Source: JACRCG01 sp964524835
GTDB taxonomy: Bacteria; Desulfobacterota; Desulfuromonadia; Geobacterales; Pseudopelobacteraceae
Assembly: GCA_964524835.1 (NCBI GenBank)
Contig: CAZGEG010000011.1
Coordinates: 1-64,000, forward strand
DNA: 64,000 nucleotides
Direction: 5' to 3'
Shown here: one piece after another, positions 23,429-32,420 of the stretch
Numbering within the stretch: the first letter of the stretch is position 1
How the letters are laid out: every line of letters starts with the position of its first letter
Translations under genes and position numbers: made by a program
Notes under the pieces: model-generated
Database searches by the model: none
Seen by the model: the letters and a program-made list of their open reading frames with translations, nothing else
What the model was told of the DNA's origin: nothing

Positions 23429-25120
23429 CTACATCCGATCCGGTGCCGTTATGCCCAGGATGGAGAGGGCGTTTTTCAGCGTCTGGGCGGTCCGTTTCAG
23501 CAGGTAAAGCCGTGCTGCCGTCAGTGTCTGATCTTCGTTGATGACACGGTTCTTGTTGTAGAAACCGTGGAAACAGCTGGCCAGTTCGCTCAAGTAATAG
23601 GTCAGACGATGGGGTTCGAAATGGACGGCGCAGTCGTCGACCGTGACGGGAAGCGCTGCCAGAAGTTTTATCATCTGTAGATCCTCCGGAGTGGTGAGGC
23701 AGGCCAGATCGGCAGGCGCCGGATTTTCCGGAGCGATGAAGCCCTTCTCGGCGGCATTGTCAAAGATGCTGCAGATGCGGGCGTGGGCGTACTGGACGTA
23801 ATAGACCGGGTTTTCGTTGGTCTGCTGTTTGGCCAGGTCGATGTCGAATACCAGTTGGGCATCGGGCTTGCGCATCAGGAAGAAGAAGCGGGTGGCATCA
23901 CACCCGACCTCGTCTATCAGGTCGCGCAGGGTGACATAGCTTCCGGCCCGCTTGGAGATCTTGACCTCTTCGCCGCCGCGCATGACCGTCACCATTTGGT
24001 GCAGCACATACTCGGGCCACCCCTGCGGGATGCCGATGTCGAGGGCCTGAAGTCCGGCGCGGACACGGGTAACGGTGCTGTGGTGGTCCGATCCCTGCTC
24101 GTTGATTACCCGGGTGAAGCCGCGTTCCCACTTGGCCTGATGATAGGCAACGTCAGGTACGAAATAGGTGTAACTGCCGTCGGCCTTGCGCATGACGCGA
24201 TCCTTGTCGTCCCCGAAATCGGTGGAGCGGAGCCAGAGAGCGCCATCTTGTTCGTAGGCATGCCCGTTGGCGATCAGCTTCCGGACAACCGCCTCAACTT
24301 TCCCCTCGCTGTAGAGCGCCGATTCCAGGGTGTAGACATCGAACCTTACACCGAAGGCCTCCAGGTCAAGATCCTGTTCGCGGCGCAGCCAGGCAACGGA
24401 AAAGTGGCGGATGTTTTCAAGGTCCTCCGGGTCTCCGCTTGCGGTCGTGTGCAGGTCGGCGGCCTCCACGGTCTCGCGGGCCAGGTAGGCGCGCGCCACA
24501 TCCTTGATATACTCCCCCTGGTAGCCACCTTCCGGCCAACGGGGATCGTCCGGTTCAATGCCGAGGCAGCGAAGCTGTACGGAAAGGGCAAGGTTGCTGA
24601 TCTGGACACCGGCATCGTTGTAATAGAATTCGCGGGTAACATCCCAGCCGGCGGCATCAAGGACACGGCAGAGGGTATCGCCTATCGCCGCCCCGCGGCC
24701 GTGACCGATATGCAGGGGTCCTGTAGGGTTGGCGCTGACAAACTCGACCTGGACCTTTTTGCCGGCTCCGCTTGAGGTTCGGCCAAACCGGTCTCCCTCT
24801 GCCTCGATTTCAAGTAGGGAGGCCTGCCATGCAGACCGGGATACGAACAGGTTGATGAAACCGGGACCGGCAATGTCACTTTTTGCCAGCAGACCGCCGC
24901 CGTCGCCGAGGTGCTTGATGATGATTTCGGCGACCTGGCGCGGCGCTTTGCGCTCACCCTTGGCCAGCTGCATGGCGATATTGCAGGAAAAATCTCCATG
25001 CTCAGGGTTGGAGGGATTGCCGATGATAATTGGTGGCAGCGGGTATGTGTTGAGTTCTTGCGCCGCGTGGGCTTTGATCAGAGCGGATTGGAGCAGGGGG
25101 GCTATTCGGTTTCGCATCAT
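23429..25120 (-). CDS. argS: Arginyl-tRNA synthetase
   Basis: Charges tRNA-Arg; class I synthetase, cytoplasmic, 563 residues. The N-terminal Arg-tRNA-synthetase domain is at 5-95. The catalytic HIGH motif (L-H-I-G-H-G-R-G) is at about 136-143, preceded by E-F-V-S-A-N-P-T-G-P. The KMSKS loop is the usual argS variant V-K-I-S-K-R-A-G. A DALR anticodon-binding domain occupies the last 120 residues and ends Asp-Arg-Met. Two adjacent ATG codons are possible starts. The first overlaps the stop of the upstream small Cys-rich gene by 4 bp (ATGA), indicating translational coupling in place of a strong ribosome site. Confidence 0.97.
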   Translation of the reverse strand: MMRNRIAPLLQSALIKAHAAQELNTYPLPPIIIGNPSNPEHGDFSCNIAMQLAKGERKAPRQVAEIIIKHLGDGGGLLAKSDIAGPGFINLFVSRSAWQASLLEIEAEGDRFGRTSSGAGKKVQVEFVSANPTGPLHIGHGRGAAIGDTLCRVLDAAGWDVTREFYYNDAGVQISNLALSVQLRCLGIEPDDPRWPEGGYQGEYIKDVARAYLARETVEAADLHTTASGDPEDLENIRHFSVAWLRREQDLDLEAFGVRFDVYTLESALYSEGKVEAVVRKLIANGHAYEQDGALWLRSTDFGDDKDRVMRKADGSYTYFVPDVAYHQAKWERGFTRVINEQGSDHHSTVTRVRAGLQALDIGIPQGWPEYVLHQMVTVMRGGEEVKISKRAGSYVTLRDLIDEVGCDATRFFFLMRKPDAQLVFDIDLAKQQTNENPVYYVQYAHARICSIFDNAAEKGFIAPENPAPADLACLTTPEDLQMIKLLAALPVTVDDCAVHFEPHRLTYYLSELASCFHGFYNKNRVINEDQTLTAARLYLLKRTAQTLKNALSILGITAPDRM

Positions 25121-25287
25121 GTGTTTGGCTGTTCTTTCTGATCGATTGAATTGTCTGTTTCATCCGCGTCGCCCTTGATGCTGACATCCCGGGTAAAATC
25201 GGGACATCCGGCACCGCCATCAGGGATGCAGAAGCGTTTTGAGCAGTTTTCGCGCCAGGCGCAGACGGCGCAGCTTTGTCGTGGCAT
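25117..25287 (-). CDS. Small Cys-rich protein coupled to argS
   Basis: A 56-residue frame between the ftsB/divIC-like gene and argS; its stop overlaps the argS start (ATGA). The N-terminal half has five Cys in the pattern C-x2-C-x5-C-x4-C-x7-C with a W-R-E-N-C-S-K-R-F-C core, which looks like a small metal-binding or iron-sulfur motif. The last 20 residues are acidic and polar. There is no clear ribosome site, but the overlap, the clean Cys pattern and the lack of any other gene in this 190-bp gap support it. I do not recognise a named family. Confidence 0.6.
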   Translation of the reverse strand: MPRQSCAVCAWRENCSKRFCIPDGGAGCPDFTRDVSIKGDADETDNSIDQKEQPNT

Positions 25288-25307
25288 ACGGTGTGTCCTT
25301 GACGAAA

Positions 25308-25610
25308 CTATGGTTCTTTCTTCTCCTGAGGGAACTGGTAGATGACCTCATTGCCCCGCACCAGGCCGAAATCCTTGCGGGCGATGCTTTCAAGGTAGCG
25401 ACGGTCGGATTTGAGAGCCACTATCTCGCGCTTCAGCTTTTCATTGTCGTTGCTGCTCTCGGCAAGGCGGGCTTCGATCTTGTTCTTGTCCTGTTTGAGT
25501 TCGATTATGCGCAGAAGACCCTTGTCACCGAAAACAGTGAAGAAGAGGATGAATGCCAGGCATCCGGCCGGAATGAAATACATCTTCTTTTGAAGGGGCA
25601 GATTGAACAT
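25308..25610 (-). CDS. FtsB/DivIC-type septum formation protein
   Basis: 100 residues. One membrane helix (about 10-28) is followed by a coiled coil (about 33-72) and a C-terminal L-E-S-I-A-R-K-D-F-G-L-V-R segment, the signature of the FtsB/DivIC family. It should act in the inner membrane as part of the FtsQ-B-L divisome complex that licenses septal peptidoglycan synthesis. The start lies directly after the stop of the upstream UDP-xylose synthase gene (TAAATG), with AAGGG just before, so the genes are probably co-transcribed. The SPOR protein encoded beyond argS would act at the same septum. Confidence 0.85.
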   Translation of the reverse strand: MFNLPLQKKMYFIPAGCLAFILFFTVFGDKGLLRIIELKQDKNKIEARLAESSNDNEKLKREIVALKSDRRYLESIARKDFGLVRGNEVIYQFPQEKKEP

Positions 25611-26546
25611 TTACCCTTTCCTGATCCGTTCAGCAAAATATGCCGCAGTTCTCTTCAGTCCGTCATCCAGTGCAACCTCAGGCCCCCAGGCCAGTTTATC
25701 CCCGGCCAGCGAGATGTCGGGCTGGCGCTGTTTCGGGTCATCCTGCGGAAGCGGCTGAAAGATGATTTTCGACCTCGAGCCCGTTATTGTAATGATTTTT
25801 TCAGCAAACTCAAGGATTGTATTTTCCACCGGGTTGCCGAGGTTGACCGGACCGATGAAGCCGGGGCATTCCATCATCCGGATCATCCCCTCCACCAGGT
25901 CGGAGACATAGCAGAACGAGCGGGTCTGGGAACCGTCGCCATAGACGGTGATATCTTCGTTCATCAGCGCCTGCAGGATGAAGTTCGATACCACGCGGCC
26001 GTCGTTCTCGGCCATGCGCGGGCCATAGGTGTTGAAAATCCGGATGATGCGGATATCGACACCATTCTGGCGGTGGTAATCCATCATCAGCGTCTCCGCG
26101 ACCCGCTTCCCTTCGTCGTAGCAGCTCCGTATCCCGATCGGATTGACGTTCCCCCAGTAAGCTTCGGTCTGCGGATGCACTTGGGGGTCGCCGTACACTT
26201 CCGAGGTGGAGGCCTGCAGGATGCGGGCCTTGACCCGTTTTGCCAGACCCAGCATGTTGATGGTTCCCATCACACTGGTTTTGATCGTCTTGACCGGATT
26301 GTACTGGTAATGGATCGGGGAGGCGGGACAGGCAAGGTTGTAGATGCGGTCGACTTCAAGCAGGATCGGCTCGGTTATGTCATGGCGGACAAGTTCGAAA
26401 CGGTGGCTGTCCATCAGATGGATGATGTTGTTTTTGTTGCCGGTGAAGAAGTTGTCCAGGCAGATGACGTCATGCCCTTCCCCCAGGAGTCGTTCGCAGA
26501 GGTGTGATCCGACGAAGCCGGCGCCGCCGGTTACCAGTATGCGCAT
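25611..26546 (-). CDS. UDP-glucuronate decarboxylase (UDP-xylose synthase)
   Basis: An extended short-chain dehydrogenase that converts UDP-glucuronate to UDP-xylose, supplying pentose for surface glycans. It is 311 residues. The NAD site G-G-A-G-F-V-G-S is at 7-14. The catalytic Ser/Thr region is A-S-T-S-E-V-Y-G-D, and Tyr143/Lys147 lie in Y-D-E-G-K. The run N-T-Y-G-P-R-M, then G-R-V-V-S-N-F and Y-G-D-G-S-Q-T-R-S-F-C-Y is characteristic of UXS enzymes. It starts one base after the ugd stop, with GAGGTG as ribosome site. Its substrate is the product of ugd, so the pair forms a two-step pathway. Confidence 0.93.
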   Translation of the reverse strand: MRILVTGGAGFVGSHLCERLLGEGHDVICLDNFFTGNKNNIIHLMDSHRFELVRHDITEPILLEVDRIYNLACPASPIHYQYNPVKTIKTSVMGTINMLGLAKRVKARILQASTSEVYGDPQVHPQTEAYWGNVNPIGIRSCYDEGKRVAETLMMDYHRQNGVDIRIIRIFNTYGPRMAENDGRVVSNFILQALMNEDITVYGDGSQTRSFCYVSDLVEGMIRMMECPGFIGPVNLGNPVENTILEFAEKIITITGSRSKIIFQPLPQDDPKQRQPDISLAGDKLAWGPEVALDDGLKRTAAYFAERIRKG

Positions 26547-26547
26547 C

Positions 26548-27906
26548 TTATTTCACCTCTCCGCAGATGCCGCCGCTGCAGCGTCCGAGCGGGAGGTAGC
26601 TGAAGCCGCCGGTCGCCATGCGATCCGGCTTGTACAGGTTTCGCCCGTCCACGATTGTCGGCGATCTGAGGGCACTCTTGATGCGGTCGAAATCCGGATT
26701 GCGGTATTCGTTCCAGTCGGTGATGATCGCCAACGCATCGGCGCCATCGAGGATGTCATACTGATTGCTGCTGTATTCGATCCGGTCGCCGAAGATTTTC
26801 CGTGCCTCCCTGATTGCCTCCGGGTCATGAGCCCGAACCGTGGCTCCGGCGGCGAGCAGATGTTCGATGATCGTGATCGCAGGGGCTTCGCGCATGTCGT
26901 CGGTGCGTGGTTTGAAGGAGAGCCCCCAGCAGGCGATGATACGGCCGACCAGCGGCTGCTCCTGATCGGGGGAGCCGAGCAGTTTGATCAGCTTGGCCGC
27001 CAGGACATCCTTCTGCAGTTCGTTGACCTCTTCAACCGCTTTTAGCAGCAGGAAGTCGTAATTCGATTCTTCGGCGGTCCTGATCAGAGCCTTTACGTCT
27101 TTGGGGAAACAGGAACCGCCGTAGCCTGGGCCGGGGAAGAGGAAGTCGTAGCCGATGCGGGTGTCTGAGCCGATCCCTTCGCGCACCGCCATCACGTCGG
27201 CCCCCATCCGTTCGCAGAGCCCGGCGATCTGGTTCATGAAGGAGATGCGGGTGGCGAGCATCGCATTGGCGGCGTACTTGGTCATTTCGGCGGAGCGGAT
27301 GTCCATGATGATCATCCGGTTCTGTTTGCGCATGAAGGGATCGTAGAGCTCTTTCATGATTTCGGCGGTGCGGACGTTGTCGCAGCCAATCACGACCCGG
27401 TCAGGTTTCATGAAGTCGTCGATCGCGGCTCCCTCTTTGAGGAATTCCGGGTTGGAGACGACGTCGAATTCCAAATCAGCGCCGCGAACAGCCAGTTCTT
27501 CCTGAACGGCGGCGCGCACCTTGTCGGCGGTGCCGACCGGAACGGTAGACTTGTCGACGATGATCTTGAAGCCGTTCATGACCCGGCCGATATCACGGGC
27601 GACACCCAGGACGTATTTGAGGTCGGCGGAGCCGTCTTCACCCGGGGGAGTGCCGACGGCGATGAAGCAGACCAGCGAGGCCTTGACCGCCTCCTCCAGG
27701 TCGACCGTGAAAGAGAGACGTCCTTCAGCCTGATTGCGCAAGACCATCTCTTTGAGGCCCGGCTCATAGATCGGGATGATTCCCTGCTTGAGTCCTTCGA
27801 TCCGAGCGTTGTCGATGTCGACGGTGATAACGCTGTTGCCGCTTTCGGCAAAACAGGCTGCGGCAACAAGGCCGACATAGCCGGCGCCGAAAATACATAT
27901 TTTCAT
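26548..27906 (-). CDS. ugd: UDP-glucose 6-dehydrogenase
   Basis: Oxidises UDP-glucose to UDP-glucuronate with two NAD+; cytoplasmic, 452 residues. The N-terminal Rossmann motif is G-A-G-Y-V-G-L at 7-13, and the catalytic Cys lies in G-Y-G-G-S-C-F-P-K-D (about residue 262). The C-terminal UDP-binding domain includes G-L-S-F-K-P-R-T-D-D-M-R and ends with Y-K-P-D-R-M and a short Gly/Cys tail. AGGAG precedes the ATG. It heads the minus-strand run with the UDP-xylose synthase gene. UDP-glucuronate would also feed the 4-epimerase at 55.97-56.97 kb. Confidence 0.95.
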   Translation of the reverse strand: MKICIFGAGYVGLVAAACFAESGNSVITVDIDNARIEGLKQGIIPIYEPGLKEMVLRNQAEGRLSFTVDLEEAVKASLVCFIAVGTPPGEDGSADLKYVLGVARDIGRVMNGFKIIVDKSTVPVGTADKVRAAVQEELAVRGADLEFDVVSNPEFLKEGAAIDDFMKPDRVVIGCDNVRTAEIMKELYDPFMRKQNRMIIMDIRSAEMTKYAANAMLATRISFMNQIAGLCERMGADVMAVREGIGSDTRIGYDFLFPGPGYGGSCFPKDVKALIRTAEESNYDFLLLKAVEEVNELQKDVLAAKLIKLLGSPDQEQPLVGRIIACWGLSFKPRTDDMREAPAITIIEHLLAAGATVRAHDPEAIREARKIFGDRIEYSSNQYDILDGADALAIITDWNEYRNPDFDRIKSALRSPTIVDGRNLYKPDRMATGGFSYLPLGRCSGGICGEVK

Positions 27907-27973
27907 AAACTGCTCCTAAAGGTGATTGATAATTGGTACTCTATAACACACTATCCGGTTTAAATTCCAGGAT

Positions 27974-28819
27974 TTAAGCCGGATTAAACTCATTTTTCAG
28001 TCTCAGGGCTTCGGCGTACGCTTCGCTGCGGGATACGCCGGATACTGCGGCCGCCTGTTTCGCGATATCCTTGACCGATAGCGATCCTGAGGCCATCAGG
28101 CGCCGGAGCACCCCTTCAAGAGGCTCGCTCTCATCCGGCGCGACTTTTCCAGGTGCGATCAAAACGACCACCTCGCCGCGCACGATCCCCTGTGAGACGG
28201 CAGCAATGACCTCGGATGCGCTGCCGCGGATAAACTCTTCGAACATCTTGGTAAGCTCCCGCGCCACGATCACCTGCCGCTCCCCCAGCAGTTCGCGGAT
28301 ATCGCTCAGGGTATTCAGCAGCCGATGGGGAGCTTCGTACAGGATCAGCGTGCCGGGGAGGTCGGTAACCCCGGAGAGGAAAGTGCGGCGCTTTCCCTGG
28401 CGGGAAGGCGGAAAACCGGCAAAGGTGAAGCTGTCCGTCGGCAGGCCGGAGGCGGCAAGTGCCGTTATGGCGGCACATGCCCCCGGAACCGGAATTACCG
28501 GAATGTTTGCAGCGACAGCGTCATGAACCAGCTGGTAGCCCGGGTCGGATACGCAGGGGGTGCCGGCGTCCGAAATGAGCGCCACCGATTTTCCCTGCCG
28601 CAGAGCATTCAGGATCCGCTCCCCCTTGAGCTGCTGGTTGTGATCGAAATAGGAGGTCAGCGGTTTCGATATGCCGAAGTGATTGAGCAGTTTGAGTGAG
28701 TGGCGGGTATCCTCGGCGGCGATCAGGTCAACTTCCCCCAGGATCCGCACCGCCCGATAGGTAATGTCTTCCAGGTTGCCGATCGGCGTGGCGATTATGT
28801 ACAGGGTGCCGGTCGTCAT
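27974..28819 (-). CDS. rsmI: 16S rRNA C1402 ribose 2'-O-methyltransferase
   Basis: RsmI methylates the ribose of C1402 in the decoding centre. It is 281 residues. It begins G-T-L-Y-I-I-A-T-P-I-G-N-L-E-D-I-T, the family hallmark, followed by A-E-D-T-R-H-S and S-D-A-G-T-P-C-V-S-D-P-G of the tetrapyrrole-methylase-like fold, with a C-terminal RsmI helical domain. The frame stays open far upstream over lysE, but the ATG at 28819 coincides with the lysE stop (TGATG overlap) and precedes the first conserved residues. It is probably translated by coupling to lysE. Confidence 0.95.
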   Translation of the reverse strand: MTTGTLYIIATPIGNLEDITYRAVRILGEVDLIAAEDTRHSLKLLNHFGISKPLTSYFDHNQQLKGERILNALRQGKSVALISDAGTPCVSDPGYQLVHDAVAANIPVIPVPGACAAITALAASGLPTDSFTFAGFPPSRQGKRRTFLSGVTDLPGTLILYEAPHRLLNTLSDIRELLGERQVIVARELTKMFEEFIRGSASEVIAAVSQGIVRGEVVVLIAPGKVAPDESEPLEGVLRRLMASGSLSVKDIAKQAAAVSGVSRSEAYAEALRLKNEFNPA

Positions 28820-29445
28820 CAGCGCTGCGCCAGTGCCAGTTTCAGCGCCAGCCCGGCAAAAATTCCCGCTGCTGCACGATTTAGTACCTTCTGGGCAAAA
28901 GCCGACTCCCGGTAGCGCTCCCCGAAAACACCGGCCAGAAAACTGATAGCGCCGAAGACGATAATCGTGGCGACGATGAACATACCCCCCAGCAGCAGGA
29001 ACTGCAGATACAGCGGGCCTTTGGCCGGATCGGCAAACTGCGGCAGAAAGGCGAGGAAAAAGATCGACACCTTGGGGTTGGTGATATTCATGATGATGCC
29101 GCGGCGGTAGAGGGAGGCGGAACCCGGGCGAACTGCAGCGGTCGCCGCTCCTGTCACCGTCCCGGCCCGGAAGGAGAGCACCGCCAGATAGAGCAGGTAC
29201 CCGGCACCGGTAAACTTCAGGATCGTGAAGGCGGCCGCCGATGCCTTGAAGAGCGCCGCGATTCCTAAGGTCACCGCCGCCGTGTGGACAAGAAGACCGG
29301 TGCAGAGCCCCAGCGTGACGAGCAGACCGGCCCTGCGCCCCTGCTGTGCGGCCTGAGTCATGACAAACAGGTTGTCCGGACCGGGGGAGAGGGCCAGCAG
29401 TATCGATGTGGTAAAAAACATGAGGAGTATCTTGGTTTCGATCAT
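28819..29445 (-). CDS. LysE/RhtB-family exporter
   Basis: A 208-residue inner-membrane protein with about six hydrophobic segments. The N-terminal A-L-S-P-G-P-D-N-L-F-V signature and G-I-I-M-N-I-T-N-P-K-V-S-I-F-F-L-A-F-L-P-Q-F are characteristic of LysE/RhtB amino-acid and metabolite exporters. Substrates in this family vary (Lys, Arg, homoserine, Thr, Leu), and the sequence does not decide among them. It overlaps rsmI by one base and is divergent from the rlmI-like gene. Confidence 0.92.
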   Translation of the reverse strand: MIETKILLMFFTTSILLALSPGPDNLFVMTQAAQQGRRAGLLVTLGLCTGLLVHTAAVTLGIAALFKASAAAFTILKFTGAGYLLYLAVLSFRAGTVTGAATAAVRPGSASLYRRGIIMNITNPKVSIFFLAFLPQFADPAKGPLYLQFLLLGGMFIVATIIVFGAISFLAGVFGERYRESAFAQKVLNRAAAGIFAGLALKLALAQR

Positions 29446-29605
29446 GGCTGATTCCTGTCAGGTTCATTCATGGAGAGTCGACAGCGATTCGATAGGTGCT
29501 GTAATTTCCACCGTAATGGTGTACAAGGGAACAGTATCGACTGTCAAGCCTGACGGCCGAAATTACTCAAATCTTGCAGATAGTTGCAATAAAAAAGGAT
29601 ACCAG

Positions 29606-30781
29606 ATGACCAGAATCACCCTCAACAAAAACGAAGAGCGCCGCATCAAGTCCGGCCACCCCTGGGTATTCAGCAACGAGATCCGCGACATCGCCGGGGA
29701 TCGTACCGCCGGAATCGCCGCAGAGCTGTATGACGCGGCCGGAATCTACATCGGCGTCGGCCATTACAACCCGCATTCACTGATTGCCTTCCGGCTGGTT
29801 TCGCGGCAAAAGGAGGATATCGATACACCTGAGTTCTTCGAAGGGCGTCTCGCCGCAGCCCTGGCCCACCGCACCGCCCGCTACCCCGGGCTGACGGCCT
29901 ACCGCGCCGTCTACGGCGAGAGTGATTTCCTGCCGGGGCTGGTGGTGGACCGGTACGGCGATTACCTGTCGATACAGCTGCTGTCGAGCGGCATGGACAG
30001 CCGGCGCGATCTGGTCGTGGCTGCGCTCCGCGCGGTGTTCAAGCCGCTCGGGATCATCGCCCGCAATGACGTGGGCGTGCGCAAGCTGGAAGGGCTGGAC
30101 GAAAAGGTCGAGCTGCTGTGGGGTGAGGTTCCGGAAACGGTCGAGATGGAGGAGAATGGTCTCCGCTTTCAGGTCAGTCTGCGGGAAGGTCAGAAAACCG
30201 GCGGCTTTCTGGACCAGAAGCAGAACCACCAGCTGCTGCGGGAAATTTGCACGGGGAAGAGCGTGCTCGACTGTTTCTGTTACAACGGCAGCTGGGCGAT
30301 CCATGCCGCATCGTACGGGGCGCAGTCGGTCGTCGGTGTGGACATTTCGGCACGGGCCGTGGAGCAGGGGGGGCGTAATGCCAGGTTGAACGGGGTGTCC
30401 GACCGGGTGAAGTTCGAGGAGTGCGATGCCTTCGAACGCTTGCGCTCGCTCCATCAGGAAGGGCGCCGTTTCGGGGTGATCGTGATGGACCCGCCAGCGT
30501 TCGTCAAGAGCCGCAAGAACATCGCCGAGGCGACCAAGGGGTATCTGACCGTCAACCGCCGGGCACTGGAACTGCTGGAGCCGGGTGGCTACCTGATTAC
30601 CTGTTCCTGCTCGTTCCATATGGGGCGCGAAGCGTTCCGCGACATGCTGATTCAGGCGGCACGACTGGCGAAGCGCGAGGTGCGCCTGGTGGAAACCTGC
30701 TCCCAGGCCGCGGACCATCCGGTGCTGCTGTCGTTCCCGGAGTCGGAATATCTGAAGTGTTTTGTGCTGCAGGCGGTGTGA
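29606..30781 (+). CDS. rlmI: RlmI/RlmK-type 23S rRNA m5C methyltransferase
   Basis: Class I rRNA large-subunit methyltransferase, 391 residues. It has an N-terminal PUA domain (1-75, with G-H-P-W-V-F-S-N-E-I), a central EEHEE-like domain, then the SAM Rossmann fold with V-L-D-C-F-C-Y-N-G-S-W and the motif IV M-D-P-P-A-F at about 294-299. The Cys in T-C-S-C-S-F-H is the expected m5C catalytic residue. The product likely makes m5C in 23S rRNA (C1962 in E. coli). I chose the ATG at 29606, after AAAAAAGGA, over the longer open frame because homology begins there. The stop is followed directly by the truncated DUF1016 frame. Confidence 0.88.
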   Translation: MTRITLNKNEERRIKSGHPWVFSNEIRDIAGDRTAGIAAELYDAAGIYIGVGHYNPHSLIAFRLVSRQKEDIDTPEFFEGRLAAALAHRTARYPGLTAYRAVYGESDFLPGLVVDRYGDYLSIQLLSSGMDSRRDLVVAALRAVFKPLGIIARNDVGVRKLEGLDEKVELLWGEVPETVEMEENGLRFQVSLREGQKTGGFLDQKQNHQLLREICTGKSVLDCFCYNGSWAIHAASYGAQSVVGVDISARAVEQGGRNARLNGVSDRVKFEECDAFERLRSLHQEGRRFGVIVMDPPAFVKSRKNIAEATKGYLTVNRRALELLEPGGYLITCSCSFHMGREAFRDMLIQAARLAKREVRLVETCSQAADHPVLLSFPESEYLKCFVLQAV

Positions 30782-31735
30782 TCTACAGATAACCTCTATT
30801 GGCAAATTGGCAAGGAAATCGTGGAGCGCCAGGAACGGGAAAGCTGGGGGAAGTCGGTTGTAGAACAGCTTTCACGAGATTTGTGTGAGGAGTTCCCCGG
30901 CATGCAGGGATTCTCGGCCCGTAATCTTTGGGATATGAGGCGTTTATACGAGGAATATCAAAAGACGCCACATCTGCGACAGTTTGTCGCAGAAATTCCG
31001 TGGGGGCAAAATCTCTTGATTCTCAATTCGGTTAAGGACTGGACTGCCCGCGGCTATTATCTGCAAATGACCGGTGAATGCGGTTGGAGTCGCAATATCC
31101 TGCTTAACCAGATCAAGGCTAAGGCGTATGAACGCCACTCGCTCGCTCCCAAACAGCACAACTTTGCTGAAACACTTCCGGAGCATCTTGCTGAACAAGC
31201 CGACGAAGCGATGAAGGATGTCTACATGCTGGATTTTCTGGGCATCAGCAAGCCGGTGTTAGAGCGCGAGATGGAACGGCGCATGGTGAACCGGATTCGC
31301 GATGTCATTCTGGAGCTGGGATACGGTTTCACCTTTATCGGCAATCAGTACCGGGTGACTTTGGAAGAGAAGGAGTATTTCATCGACCTCCTTTTTTACC
31401 ACCGCAAGTTGAAATGCTTGGTGGCCATTGAGCTGAAAAGCGGTGATTTCAAGCCGGAATACGCCGGCAAGATGAATTTCTACCTCAATATTCTGGATGA
31501 TTTTGTGCGCGAGTCGGAAGAAAACCCCTCCATTGGCATTATTCTGTGCGCCGGAAGCAAGCGGATAGAGGTTGAGTATGCTCTGCGCTCCATAAATAAG
31601 CCGGTCGGTGTGGCGGAATATACCCTGACTCACGACCTGCCGACGGAGTTGGCTGGGAAGTTGCCGAATGCCAGCGAGATCGAGGCGGAGATTCTGCGAG
31701 AGTTGGGTGCGGATGTTGAAAACGAACCGGCGTGA
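30782..31735 (+). pseudogene. DUF1016 (YhcG-type) PDDEXK nuclease, N-terminally truncated
   Basis: The C-terminal PDDEXK nuclease domain is intact: F-I-D-L-L-F-Y-H and A-I-E-L-K-S-G give the Asp and Glu-x-Lys, followed by A-G-K-M-N-F-Y-L-N. The N-terminal helical domain begins abruptly: in-frame codons read N-L-Y-W-Q-I-G-K-E-I from just after the rlmI stop, so about 45-50 usual residues are missing. The first possible start in frame is GTG at 30821, without a clear ribosome site, giving 304 residues. Full YhcG proteins are about 340-350. Either translation restarts after rlmI or this is a decaying gene. DUF1016 proteins are often found with restriction or defence genes. Confidence 0.7.
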
Positions 31736-31952
31736 GTGATGTAATTTGATGACATGGAGGTTTCCCACTGGCAATTCGTTCGGCGAATGGACTGATCTTT
31801 ACTCGGGGGATCTGTGAGGATCTGCGGGAATGGTTTGGTTTGCTCAAGCAGCTGTATGAGCTGTTGTGACGGGTGCGCGGGTAGGCTCTTCTGTTGACGT
31901 AACATGAGATGGGTGTGATATGCCTCTTATTGTTGGCAGTCAGGATTGAAAT
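31736..31952. other. Gene-free stretch with a possible coding remnant
   Basis: About 215 bp. An open plus-strand segment (about 31768-31869) reads as a helical tail ending D-L-R-E-W-F-G-L-L-K-Q-L-Y-E-L-L and a stop, without a start. It could be the 3' end of a lost gene; no family was recognised. Confidence 0.3.
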
Positions 31953-32420
31953 ATGAATATGATTGGAGTTTGCGGCGATAATTGCAATTTCTGTCCTCGG
32001 TATCATGCGACACTAAGCGGAGATGCCAAGGAATTGGAGAGAGTAAAGGAGCTGTGGGTTTGTCTTGGCTTACGTGAACCAAACTTTCCGACTCAAGATA
32101 TAGCCTGTTATGGCTGTAAACCGGAAAACAATTGTGCTTATTCGGAAGTACGTGCATGTGCATATGGAAAAAAAGTTAAAAACTGCGGTTTGTGCAATGA
32201 GTATCCATGCGAAAAATTGCTCGCAGTTTTTGATAAATCTGAAGAACTACACACTCACGCAGTTCATCTCTGTACGCCTGAAGAAATGGATGCGTTATAT
32301 AAAGCATTCTGCTGTAAACGACAGAACTTGGATCAAGTTCATTTTTACCTAAACGACTATAAAGACGAATTTGCCACCGGAGAAACTGGCGTTAAGGATG
32401 AGATGCCAACCAGCCGGTAG
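31953..32420 (+). CDS. DUF3795 Cys-rich protein
   Basis: 155 residues. It shows the DUF3795 pattern: an N-terminal G-V-C-G-D-N-C-N-F-C-P, then paired Cys in the middle (C-Y-G-C, C-A-Y) and C-G-L-C-N-E-Y-P-C-E-K. Ten or more Cys suggest metal binding; the biochemical function of the family is not established. The start is the first ATG, with AGGA ten bases upstream. The gene lies alone between the DUF1016 remnant and the VapBC-like module. The C-terminal residues after the last conserved block may be read from flanking DNA. Confidence 0.75.
   Translation: MNMIGVCGDNCNFCPRYHATLSGDAKELERVKELWVCLGLREPNFPTQDIACYGCKPENNCAYSEVRACAYGKKVKNCGLCNEYPCEKLLAVFDKSEELHTHAVHLCTPEEMDALYKAFCCKRQNLDQVHFYLNDYKDEFATGETGVKDEMPTSR

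Noticed and set aside
23783..24775. 330-codon open frame opposite argS
   Set aside because: Lies wholly antisense to a clear arginyl-tRNA synthetase; no domain and no ribosome site. Long antisense frames are common in GC-rich genes.
25239..26507. 422-codon plus-strand frame opposite the UDP-xylose synthase and ftsB-like genes
   Set aside because: Antisense shadow; the minus-strand genes have full motifs and ribosome sites.
28820..29467. N-terminal extension of rsmI across lysE
   Set aside because: The frame is open only by chance opposite phase to lysE; RsmI homology starts at 28819.
29777..30805. 342-codon minus-strand frame opposite rlmI
   Set aside because: Antisense shadow of a well-supported methyltransferase.
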